Made by a program: the position numbers and the translations under genes. Shown piece after piece: positions 7,345-14,725 of a DNA stretch of 37,130 nucleotides. A model generated the notes under the pieces. That model did not search any database, was not told the DNA's origin, and saw nothing but the letters and a program-made list of their open reading frames with translations. The DNA is from Chthoniobacterales bacterium (lineage in GTDB: Bacteria; Verrucomicrobiota; Verrucomicrobiia; Chthoniobacterales; UBA10450), in the NCBI GenBank assembly GCA_025935755.1, contig JAICUQ010000014.1, forward strand, positions 1-37,130, given 5' to 3'. How positions within the stretch are numbered: the first letter of the stretch is position 1; each line of letters starts with the position of its first letter.

Positions 7345-10230
7345 CTAATGTGCCGGGCACGGGCCACTTCCGGCCGAATCGTCAATGAAGCCGGAAACCG
7401 TGCCACTGAACACCGATGACGCGCTAATAGTGCCCGTCGTGTTTACCACGATGACAAATGGCGCATGAGGTGGCACGACAAAGGAATAGGACACGTTCGG
7501 GACTGTTGTGCCCAAACCTACTATTCCGGTGTCGCCCAAATAGTTCAGGCAGAGGTTTGTCGGATCGTACGTTCCGAGATATGCCGCGCTCTCGAGGTCA
7601 CCAGCGCCTCCAAGTGCAGCATTGATCGTGACAGTGAAGCATGCAGCAGAAGCGCTATTGTTTGTGAAGTTGAATGTCTGAAACAATTTCGTTCCAGGGA
7701 AGCCACCGCCCGGGCAACCCTTTCCACTGCAGCTGCTCGGCTGACCATCACGTCCAAGCCGATCGGCCTGGGTTGGATCATTCGCGTCGAGAACGTCCGG
7801 GCCAAATGTCTGGTCCGCGCCGCCCCCGCACGTTGGTACGCTGATGTGAACAGTCTTGCTTCCATTCGGGAACGTGAGGTTCAGGTCAAACTCAATCTCC
7901 GTTCCGCAGGCGAAATTGGCGTCAGTCTGAATTTCGAACGGCGTCACATTCTCGCCCTGTTGGTCAATAGGCATGTCAGGATAATTTGAGTTTCCCTGTA
8001 TGACATGTGCACCCTCAGTGTTTGTGGTTAGCGTCGCAGAGATTCCCGTCGCATCAGCGCAACCGTTGTTCTTCAGCGTAATATTCAGATTTTTGCAATC
8101 ATTCCGGTGAATCACGCCATTACCGCTGATGGCCACGTCTTCCTCCTGGAGGTTTGAAGTTCCTACCATTGTGAAGTTCTGGTGCGTCTCGCCATCACTG
8201 GTGATGGTCACAGGTTGATTCGCAGGCGAACCGCTCGTGCAGTTGCGATCTGCGTCGGCAGCGTTCGCAGTGTAGTTGCCGGGTGGCACCAAAAACGAAT
8301 ACACGCCGTCCGCGTTGGTGGCGCCTGCATATCCGTTGTTCAAAGTAACCACAACACCCGAAAGCGGCGTGTTGGTTGGTGACGAAACAACCGTTCCAGT
8401 TAGTGTTCCCCACGCAGGTGCATCAGAACAGGCGTTAAACCTGTAAGCTGCCACCAGCGTAGACCAATTAAAATTACCATCGGTCTGTAAGTACTCGTTT
8501 GTGTAGTAAAACGTGCACTGGTTGACCGGGTCGAGGCTCATAGCGCTGTAATCACCCCAGCGGTTTCCACCAGCGACTTGCACGCCACCCCCGGCCCTGA
8601 CTTCGCTCTCAGCACCCAGCGTATTAAGAGGGTCGTTGCCGAGACGCCCGGTGATGAATATCGAGGGTTTTACAGTTAAGCTCGATTTGCTGTAGCCCAG
8701 CGCGATGTTGTGTTCTTTGTCCATCGCGATCGATCCCATCCAGCGATAGTTGTTGTCGGGATCATACGTGCTCGCCTGGAAAACAGTGGGCATGGTCGTC
8801 GAGCCGCCTGCGTTTCTGAATTCATACCAACGGATCGCTCCATGCTTGGGTTGGCTGTTTTTGCCTGTAACTGTGACGTTCGCTACAAGGGATTCCTGCA
8901 CAGGATTGCCGCCAAAGTTACGATACGCCAGCCGATGCATCAGGTGGAAGTCGAGGCTGTCAAGGTAATCCGTCGGCGTCGCCGGAGCGGGCTCTGGCAC
9001 GCAATCACGATGATCGCCCAGATCAGTATCGCTGACACACGGCGCGGTATCCCAGCTCTCCTGAATGAAACTTTCGGTTAAACGAATTTTCGGCGCAGCG
9101 CCCCACGTAACTGCTACTCGTGTCGACGCCAGCTTATTTTTAGTGGTCGGATGCGGACCAATCACGAACTCAGCTTCCCCGGCCGGAGGCGGAGTTAAGC
9201 TATCGAGATCCGCGGGAAGAAATCCGAATTGCGGTTTGTTCCCATATTTTTTCAGGTCAGCCTGCAGCTGGCGGGCTGGGAGACCTGCCAGCATTTTGTC
9301 GCGTTCAAAAACGAAGATTCTTCCCTGAAGAAACGCCGTGCCAGAAGCGTTGAAGATATGACCGCTCATATAATATCCGTCCGGCCAGACGGCGAGCTTG
9401 GTATAATCGACGAAATTCTGGGAGTCGGTTACGAAATCGTAAAGGTAATACGCTCCAGTAGCATCCTCTGTTTGTGAGACGGCAACGCACTCATGCGAAA
9501 AGTCGGGGCTCGCGCCAACAACAAATTGCGAAAGAACCCAACGCCCGGCCAGGATGTCGAACGAGACTACCGGGTCCCCATCGTTGTGAACTGCACAAGC
9601 TCCGCCGAGCGATTGAAAAAGTGTATTGCCAGCAGCCGGTCCGAAAAGCACTTCACCAGTTGTTTTATCGAAAACAGCGAAACTGGTGTTGTTCCACTGG
9701 ACATACTGTTTCGCGCCGACTCGCCCGTTCGTGTCCGGAGGATTGCTTCCAGGGACGAATGCGCCAAGACCCACACCAACACCATCGAAAACCACCCCTG
9801 TCGGCGTCGGCGCCGAGAGGACTCGACCTGAACGGGTTTGCGTCATGCCAACGTTCGCCCTGTCAGTGGGCGGATTGGGCCGCATCGGTTCGGGAAGGTC
9901 AGGGCGCGGCGCCAGTGCCGGAGGAATCATCGGCAACTGGCGAAGTGGCCGGGTATGCACTGCCCTTACCGCACGAGAGTTGTAACGCGGACCTCTGTAA
10001 TTAGCGACCGTCTGATCGTGAAATGTCCCCTGTAGCGGTTCCCGGGGTGCTTTGAAAATCGGAGCGCCTGCGCCTCCTCTTTTCTGTGTGAAAACAGACG
10101 CAAACTTTTGCGAATCTAAACGAACACCGAAAGCCAGTAGCGCAAGGATGCCACTAACTAATGCCAAAAAAACGCCGATAAAAATTCGGCGATTAAAGAA
10201 TGCGGATCGAGTGGAGCATTTTTTTTTCAT
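7345..10230 (-). CDS. Large exported protein with carboxypeptidase-regulatory-like domain
   Basis: 961 residues. A basic start and one hydrophobic segment (residues about 14-37) form a long signal peptide or anchor. A Pro/Arg-rich linker follows, then a ~480-residue N-terminal domain starting near GVGLGAFVPGSNPPDTNG. This part contains propeller-like strands (WVLSQFVVG, LAVWPDGYYMSGHIF, WGDYSAMSLDP) and resembles uncharacterised secreted proteins. Near residues 610-690, GTLTGTVVSSPTNTPLSGVV ... GVYSFLVPPGNYT is a carboxypeptidase-regulatory-like (transthyretin-type) domain. A CARDB-like beta domain (NLNITLKNNGCADATG) follows, then a Cys-containing C-terminal jelly-roll. No catalytic motif is seen. 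Codons 2-4 lie in an A9 homopolymer directly after the ATG. Its 126-residue neighbour has the same transthyretin-like fold. Probably a cell-surface or secreted protein; substrate unknown. Confidence 0.8.
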   Translation of the reverse strand: MKKKCSTRSAFFNRRIFIGVFLALVSGILALLAFGVRLDSQKFASVFTQKRGGAGAPIFKAPREPLQGTFHDQTVANYRGPRYNSRAVRAVHTRPLRQLPMIPPALAPRPDLPEPMRPNPPTDRANVGMTQTRSGRVLSAPTPTGVVFDGVGVGLGAFVPGSNPPDTNGRVGAKQYVQWNNTSFAVFDKTTGEVLFGPAAGNTLFQSLGGACAVHNDGDPVVSFDILAGRWVLSQFVVGASPDFSHECVAVSQTEDATGAYYLYDFVTDSQNFVDYTKLAVWPDGYYMSGHIFNASGTAFLQGRIFVFERDKMLAGLPARQLQADLKKYGNKPQFGFLPADLDSLTPPPAGEAEFVIGPHPTTKNKLASTRVAVTWGAAPKIRLTESFIQESWDTAPCVSDTDLGDHRDCVPEPAPATPTDYLDSLDFHLMHRLAYRNFGGNPVQESLVANVTVTGKNSQPKHGAIRWYEFRNAGGSTTMPTVFQASTYDPDNNYRWMGSIAMDKEHNIALGYSKSSLTVKPSIFITGRLGNDPLNTLGAESEVRAGGGVQVAGGNRWGDYSAMSLDPVNQCTFYYTNEYLQTDGNFNWSTLVAAYRFNACSDAPAWGTLTGTVVSSPTNTPLSGVVVTLNNGYAGATNADGVYSFLVPPGNYTANAADADRNCTSGSPANQPVTITSDGETHQNFTMVGTSNLQEEDVAISGNGVIHRNDCKNLNITLKNNGCADATGISATLTTNTEGAHVIQGNSNYPDMPIDQQGENVTPFEIQTDANFACGTEIEFDLNLTFPNGSKTVHISVPTCGGGADQTFGPDVLDANDPTQADRLGRDGQPSSCSGKGCPGGGFPGTKLFQTFNFTNNSASAACFTVTINAALGGAGDLESAAYLGTYDPTNLCLNYLGDTGIVGLGTTVPNVSYSFVVPPHAPFVIVVNTTGTISASSVFSGTVSGFIDDSAGSGPCPAH

Positions 10231-10296
10231 GTACTTTTAGGGCCATGTGATGGCTAGGTGGTTGAGGTTGGAGTTGAAGTGGATGTGATTTCTGAC

Positions 10297-10322
10297 GCGC
10301 GGCTTCAGGTGTGAAGTCGCGC
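10297..10322. repeat. 10-bp-arm hairpin in the 5' leader of the large exported gene
   Basis: GCGCGGCTTC and GAAGTCGCGC pair fully (one G-U) around a 6-nt loop, about 70 bp upstream of the ATG at 10230 on the minus strand. It could be a leader structure or an operator. The rest of 10231-10529 is AT-rich. A weak minus-strand promoter candidate (TTGACG near 10360) is visible, but its -10 element is poor. Confidence 0.5.
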
Positions 10323-10529
10323 ATGAGAGTTGTTGTCGGATAATGCCCAAACGAAAATCGTCAACGACGTAGTTTCATAAAATTTACAAAACACTTAGGA
10401 AAATAACCCTAGTCCGTGGTCGCTGCTGGGAAGCCGGATTCTAAAGTAACAACGCTGTAACTATTGATTTACGGTTACAAGTCCACATCGACTGGCAGAT
10501 CGCCCTCGCGATCGCCTGATCCAGACTTC

Positions 10530-10910
10530 TCAGCGCATTCCTGAGTCGCAGCGCCATTCGACATTTGTCATCCTGCCTCGGTCAACATTCACTCGAAATG
10601 GACCGCATGGCTTTGGAAACCGGTTCTCGGCAAGCAGAACCACGTAGCGGCCCGGTTGTAACAAAACTTTGAAGCACCCCAGTGCGTCTGTCGTAAATTT
10701 TTTTACTCCACCAGCGTCGCTCGTAACCGTGAACGTGGCATTGGGAAGCGGTGCCGCGTTCGGAGGTTCAGAGCCAGCTTTGATTGGGCCGGGACGTATC
10801 GGAGTAACCATGATTACCCCTGCGATTCCGGTGTTCTCAGGTTTGGATTCACCGCGAGTTACCGACACAACCACAAAAGACAAAGCTACAGCCAAAACGT
10901 GCAACCACAT
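10530..10910 (-). CDS. Small secreted protein with prealbumin-like (CarboxypepD_reg) fold
   Basis: 126 residues. A signal peptide (MWLHVLAVALSFVVVSVTRG) is followed by one compact beta domain: GVIMVTPIRPGPIKAG, LPNATFTVTS, GGVKKFTTDALGCFKVLLQP and GRYVVLLAENRF. The pattern of a variable insert, a TDxxGxFxxxLxPGxY strand and a closing strand is the carboxypeptidase-regulatory / transthyretin-like signature. Two or three Cys near the C-terminus could form a disulfide. It lies upstream of, and on the same strand as, the 961-residue exported gene, which has the same kind of domain, but the ~300 bp gap argues against one tight operon. Probably periplasmic; role unknown. Confidence 0.7.
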   Translation of the reverse strand: MWLHVLAVALSFVVVSVTRGESKPENTGIAGVIMVTPIRPGPIKAGSEPPNAAPLPNATFTVTSDAGGVKKFTTDALGCFKVLLQPGRYVVLLAENRFPKPCGPFRVNVDRGRMTNVEWRCDSGMR

Positions 10911-11016
10911 TTTATCGAGTCTCCAGTAACTGCCCTTTTAGCCAAAGCATTTCCTATTTCTTTCGCATTCGCGATTGAGTAAGGCCCTAATTTAGCCTCG
11001 GGGTCAGAATCAGGCA

Positions 11017-11427
11017 TTGCGCAGAGAGCCCAGCACTTCGAATGTGTTCGCGTTTTCGATTTCCTGTGAGTTGAAACGCAAGAAACCAGCACGGCAGAAA
11101 GAAGAAGACTTCCACCACAACGTTTATGTGGTTCTTCTCAGTGACGATGTCGCAAAACATCCTTCTATTTTGCGACTCAATCCGCAACGCGATCCGCTTA
11201 AGCCGTGTGTCTATGTGGGCATGACAGGTATTCCGGTTGATCACCGATTCGAAAACCATAAGATCGGCTACAAGTCGGCCTGGGTCGTCAGAAAATACGG
11301 TGTGCGACTCATGCCGGAGCTGTACCAGCATCTGAACCCTATGCCGTTTGAAGCCGCTGTCCAAATGGAGCTAGAGCTAGCCGAAGACTTACGCGCTCAG
11401 GGATACACTGTCACCGGCGGACACTAA
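11017..11427 (+). CDS. GIY-YIG-like nuclease-superfamily protein
   Basis: Up to 136 residues; the start is unresolved (TTG 11017, GTG 11044 or TTG 11071), and no Shine-Dalgarno sequence favours one. The core reads NVYVVLL ... PCVYVGMTGIPVDHRFENHK ... ALELAEDLRAQGYTV-like (here LELAEDLRAQGYTV). This matches the order of the GIY-YIG fold: a first strand with VYV in place of GIY, a second strand YVGMT in place of YIG, a conserved Arg in DHRF, and a C-terminal Glu-bearing helix. The family includes repair and homing nucleases and many uncharacterised small proteins. An insert separates the two tyrosine strands. It stands alone, convergent with the stress genes. Superfamily call fairly likely; activity unproven. 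Confidence 0.6.
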   Translation: MRREPSTSNVFAFSISCELKRKKPARQKEEDFHHNVYVVLLSDDVAKHPSILRLNPQRDPLKPCVYVGMTGIPVDHRFENHKIGYKSAWVVRKYGVRLMPELYQHLNPMPFEAAVQMELELAEDLRAQGYTVTGGH

Positions 11428-11524
11428 CACGTTGGCGACGTCAGCCGACCTGTTCGGCGCCAGTCGCATCAGTGCGACTAACAAGTGCCGCATCCAGACC
11501 GAATAAGCTCTCTCAATTTAGCAA

Positions 11525-11845
11525 TCAGCGTCGACGGCGCATGAGTCCAAGAACAAACCCGATGCCAAGGGCAGTGAACACCGCTTTGGTCGGATTCCTT
11601 CGAACGTAATCATCGGTGTCTTGCTTTAATGTTCGGAGGCGCTCTTTCGCATCATCCAACACTTCTCCCCCGCTTACACGTTTGGCCGGTGTTACATTCC
11701 CGGTTGTGCGCGTACCGCTGCTTTGCACATTCGGCCGTGGCCTGGCCGCAGACCGCCCGGCTTGCGACCCGGGGTTTTCCTCGCCGGTTCCTTCCGCCTG
11801 CGGCGAAACTGCAGGCCCTTGATTCGTGTGATTTTCTTCAGCCAT
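11525..11845 (-). CDS. DUF883 / YqjD-ElaB-like membrane-anchored protein
   Basis: 106 residues with a disordered Gly/Pro/Ser-rich first half, then a helix DDAKERLRTLKQDTDDYVRR, then a short C-terminal membrane segment (AVFTALGIGFVLGLM) closed by four arginines. Helix, RxNP turn, glycine-rich tail anchor and Arg cluster are the hallmarks of the YqjD/ElaB/DUF883 family. E. coli members are inner-membrane proteins that bind ribosomes in stationary phase. A GAGGG stretch sits about 7 nt before the ATG. It is the last gene of a three-gene minus-strand group (YflT-like at 11864, BON at 12423), spaced 18 bp from its neighbour, so co-transcription is likely. The long disordered N-terminus is unusual for the family. 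Confidence 0.8.
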   Translation of the reverse strand: MAEENHTNQGPAVSPQAEGTGEENPGSQAGRSAARPRPNVQSSGTRTTGNVTPAKRVSGGEVLDDAKERLRTLKQDTDDYVRRNPTKAVFTALGIGFVLGLMRRRR

Positions 11846-11863
11846 GATGCCCTCTTCTAATTC

Positions 11864-12388
11864 CTAAGCCTTCGGTACTGATGCTTCGCTGACAGTGCTG
11901 ATATCTTCAGCGTGAGCATTTTTGAAAATATCCTTGGCGCGATCAACGTCGCCGCTCTCGTCAGCGTGGACAGCGATGAGGTAGTTACCCTTCTTAAGCT
12001 TTTCGTCGTAACGCTTTGCTTCGATTTCCGGGATGCCGAGCCCAACTAAACCACCGACCACTCCGCCAGTAGTTGCGCCCACGGCTGCACCACTCAGTGC
12101 CGCCATGATCGGACCAGCGGCGATGAATGGACCGAGACCGGGAATTGCCAGGGCGCCAACTCCTGCCAACAGCCCAAGGACGCCTCCTGTGACGCCGCCG
12201 GTGGCTGCGCCAGTGGTGGCTCCTTCAGGCGCCTTCGTTGCCTTCACGTGACCGATGTCATGTGTGCCGGCTGTGTCAGGCATCAGGACTGAAATTTCCG
12301 AGGCTGCAAAGCCCTGACCTTGGAGCTGCCGGACGACTTGCTCAGCCTGACCTTGTGTAGTTGCGATACCGAATACTGATTTAGACAT
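11864..12388 (-). CDS. General stress protein, YflT-like with glycine-zipper
   Basis: 174 residues. The N-terminal module (SVFGIATTQGQAEQVVRQLQ ... FAASEISVLMPD) fits the heat/general-stress YflT (GSP17M) domain, a small alpha/beta fold found in envelope stress proteins. Residues about 60-130 are a Gly/Ala-rich double hydrophobic stretch (GATTGAATGGVTGGVLGLLA, GAAVGATTGGVVGGLVGLG), a glycine zipper likely to insert in a membrane. The C-terminal part (YDEKLKKGNYLIAVHADESG) repeats the alpha/beta theme, so the zipper interrupts the domain. I chose the ATG at 12388 over the longer frame to 12550 because the upstream extension is basic and low in structure and an AGGGAAG lies about 10 nt before this ATG. 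It lies 18 bp upstream of the DUF883 gene. Confidence 0.8.
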   Translation of the reverse strand: MSKSVFGIATTQGQAEQVVRQLQGQGFAASEISVLMPDTAGTHDIGHVKATKAPEGATTGAATGGVTGGVLGLLAGVGALAIPGLGPFIAAGPIMAALSGAAVGATTGGVVGGLVGLGIPEIEAKRYDEKLKKGNYLIAVHADESGDVDRAKDIFKNAHAEDISTVSEASVPKA

Positions 12389-12422
12389 ATAAAATAACTT
12401 CCCTTTCTGTTGTTGGTTGAGT

Positions 12423-12815
12423 TTACTTGGATTCTTTGACGTCGAGTTGGTCGACGACCTGGGCACCGCCAGCCACCGATTTTGCGATCTGAGCGATCTT
12501 GGTTTTCTCCTGGGCAGTCTTAACCGGTCCTCGGAGTGTAACCTGGCCACCGGCGGTAACGATCTTGACGTTCTTTGCCGTCATCGACAGTTCGCCGTCT
12601 TTCATCAACGCGCGCCGGACGTCCTGCGTGATCTTTAGATCCGCGGAACTGTTTGATTGGTCGCCCGATGTGTTGGTTTCACCGGAATGATCCCGTTTAT
12701 TTATTGCGGTGTTATCCGCATTTGTTTTCTCATCCGCAGCCGCGGCAGCCAGACTAAAAGCTGTAATAGCAGCTAAAGCGAGTGAAGTTCGTTTTATGGT
12801 TTGTGTTAGTGTCAT
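12423..12815 (-). CDS. BON-domain periplasmic protein
   Basis: 130 residues. Signal peptide MTLTQTIKRTSLALAAITAF with probable cleavage near SLAAAAADE, a polar Asn/Asp/Thr-rich linker (DNTAINKRDHSGETNTSGDQ), then one BON domain at residues about 55-128. The domain has DLKITQDVRRALMKD, AKNVKIVTAGGQVTLRGPVK and AQIAKSVAGGAQVVDQLDVK, the classical BON pattern with its conserved glycine (VTLRGPV). BON proteins such as OsmY bind phospholipid surfaces and are osmotic-stress or stationary-phase products. The gene is 34 bp upstream of the YflT-like gene on the same strand, so it is probably the first gene of a stress operon. Confidence 0.9.
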   Translation of the reverse strand: MTLTQTIKRTSLALAAITAFSLAAAAADEKTNADNTAINKRDHSGETNTSGDQSNSSADLKITQDVRRALMKDGELSMTAKNVKIVTAGGQVTLRGPVKTAQEKTKIAQIAKSVAGGAQVVDQLDVKESK

Positions 12816-12847
12816 AGTTTCTTTGCGTGGTTGAAGGACGCTGGGTA

Positions 12848-13039
12848 TTAATCGTGGTTGATACAGGAGCCGGTCTTACCTCCTGATAGGGTTGGATCAA
12901 GGGTAGCTGGCATCGACGAAACTCGGTCTGGTGGGAGCAATCCACAATCGGGCTCAAGCACGACCAGGTAGTCGGACGAAGGACTATCGTGCACGGGTGG
13001 CAGGATTAGGACTCCAGCGAAGCCGACAAACAGTGGCAC
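12848..13039 (-). CDS. Possible small exported peptide (weak)
   Basis: A 63-residue frame from a GTG at 13039 contains a hydrophobic start (PLFVGFAGVLILPP) followed by a polar tail with two Cys. Reading further upstream in frame adds IKLSIRT directly after an AGAGGT stretch, which would make a normal signal peptide, but the codon at that place is ATC. It could be a short secreted protein with a rare ATC start, or noise. The rest of 12816-13197 shows no other feature apart from being the shared upstream region of the divergent BON and aminotransferase genes. Confidence 0.22.
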   Translation of the reverse strand: MPLFVGFAGVLILPPVHDSPSSDYLVVLEPDCGLLPPDRVSSMPATLDPTLSGGKTGSCINHD

Positions 13040-13197
13040 TGTGCGGATCGACAGCTTGATAGTTTTACCTCTTGTTGCGCCATTGATTGTTAACTACGCG
13101 TTGTGAAATGGCAGGTCTGGCCGCTTCTCATCAGCCGGAATTGCGCGAAACTAGCGGGGAGGCAACAATTTGCATGTAGATGACCAACAGGAGGCGA

Positions 13198-14559
13198 ATG
13201 TCGGGGTGCGCTAAAATGACAGAGCCGCCTAAACTGCCGCCATTCGACTATCAGCCGCAGCCATATCTTGGGCCATCCGCTGAGGAGGTGCTGCGCTTAG
13301 GCCGGCAATTCCTGAATCCGGGCCTTTTCCTTTACTACAAACGACCTTTGATGCTCGTGGAGGGCAAAGCTCAATATGTATTCGACGAACAGGGACGACG
13401 ATATCTTGATGCTCTTGGCGGCATCGTGACGATTAGCGTTGGACATTGTCATCCGAAAGTCGTGGAGGCGGCCGGCCGGCAGAACGCGCTCTTGCAACAT
13501 TCGACCACGATCTATCTGCACCCGAACATCGTTGAGTACGCGGAGAAGCTTGCAGCAAAGATGCCCGGCGATTTGAACGTCTGCTATTTCGTCAACTCAG
13601 GATCCGAAGCCAACGATCTCGCGCTGTTGATAGCCCGCGTTTACACGGGGAACTATGATGTTATTGCGCTTCGAAATTCGTATCATGGAGGCAATGCGTC
13701 AGGAATGGGACTCACGGCGCATCGCACTTGGAAGTTCAATGTGCCGCACAGTTTCGGCGTGCACCACGCGATCAGTCCCGACCCGTATCGCGGATCGTGG
13801 GGCCGCGACGATCCGGATGCAGGATACAAGTATGCCGCCGACATCAAGAGTTTGATCGACCACGCCACTTCAGGAGACGTCGCCGCGTTTATCGCCGAAT
13901 CCATACAGGGCGTCGGTGGATGCGTAGTGTTTCCAGAGAATTATCTGAGCCGCGCGTACGAACATGTGTGGGCGGCCGGCGGGGTGTGCATCGCTGATGA
14001 AGTACAGACTGGATTCGGACGCACTGGCAGCCACTACTGGGGATTTGAGACTCAGAATGTCATCCCTGACATCGTGACAATGGCCAAAGGAATCGGCAAT
14101 GGCACTCCGCTCGCTGCCGTTGTCACTACGCCGAAGATCGCATCAACATTAACCCAGCGGCTCCATTTCAATACTTTCGGCGGCAACCCCGTCGTATGCG
14201 CGCAGGGGGCAGCGGTGCTGGATGTGATCGATCGCGAAAAATTGCAGACAAACGCCCTGAAAATTGGTAATCACATCCTCGCGGGACTCGAGCGCCTGAA
14301 AGAAAAACATAATCTGATCGGTGACGTACGCGGCAAAGGCTTGCTCCTGGGAATTGAACTGGTGAAAGACCGTGCGACGAAAGAACCTGCGACTGCTGAA
14401 TGTGGACAGGTCCTGGAAAACTGTCGTGACATGGGACTACTTCTTGGCAAGGGCGGTCTGTACGGCCAGACGATCCGATTTTCTCCGCCGATGTGCGTGC
14501 ATCAACAAGACGCCGACTTTCTGCTCGATGTGTTGGATCGAGCGTTTAGCGTTGTTTAA
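13198..14559 (+). CDS. Class III aminotransferase, AGXT2-like (alanine-glyoxylate type)
   Basis: PLP-dependent transaminase. Numbering from the upstream ATG at 13180, the PLP lysine is K303 in MAKGIGNG, the cofactor aspartate lies in [20 protein letters not shown] and SGSEAN at 140-145 binds phosphate. The run of matches to mammalian AGXT2 is unusually close ([52 protein letters not shown]). AGXT2 uses alanine or beta-aminoisobutyrate as donor and glyoxylate or pyruvate as acceptor; the bacterial substrate is inferred only. Start: AGGAGG at 13189-13194 lies 3 nt before ATG 13198, closer than ideal. ATG 13180 and ATG 13216 are alternatives, and homology starts just after 13216. The protein is cytoplasmic, single-copy and not in an evident operon; the AI-2E gene follows about 165 bp later. 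Confidence 0.93.
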   Translation: MSGCAKMTEPPKLPPFDYQPQPYLGPSAEEVLRLGRQFLNPGLFLYYKRPLMLVEGKAQYVFDEQGRRYLDALGGIVTISVGHCHPKVVEAAGRQNALLQHSTTIYLHPNIVEYAEKLAAKMPGDLNVCYFVNSGSEANDLALLIARVYTGNYDVIALRNSYHGGNASGMGLTAHRTWKFNVPHSFGVHHAISPDPYRGSWGRDDPDAGYKYAADIKSLIDHATSGDVAAFIAESIQGVGGCVVFPENYLSRAYEHVWAAGGVCIADEVQTGFGRTGSHYWGFETQNVIPDIVTMAKGIGNGTPLAAVVTTPKIASTLTQRLHFNTFGGNPVVCAQGAAVLDVIDREKLQTNALKIGNHILAGLERLKEKHNLIGDVRGKGLLLGIELVKDRATKEPATAECGQVLENCRDMGLLLGKGGLYGQTIRFSPPMCVHQQDADFLLDVLDRAFSVV

Positions 14560-14725
14560 AGTAATTCGGATGTCAGATCGCCGGTCAAATTCAGCATCAA
14601 CACACGCATATCCTAAGATTGATGCGATTCATGCGGCGGAGGCCGGTGGATTGCCGAACATTAACATCATTGCGGCGCAGAATCGTCAATCTGGCCGGCG
14701 CATTTGCTAACAGAGAATTTTGACG

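Noticed and set aside
12389-12550. N-terminal extension of the YflT-like gene
   Set aside because: It would overlap the BON gene and is basic without structure; the internal ATG has a ribosome site.
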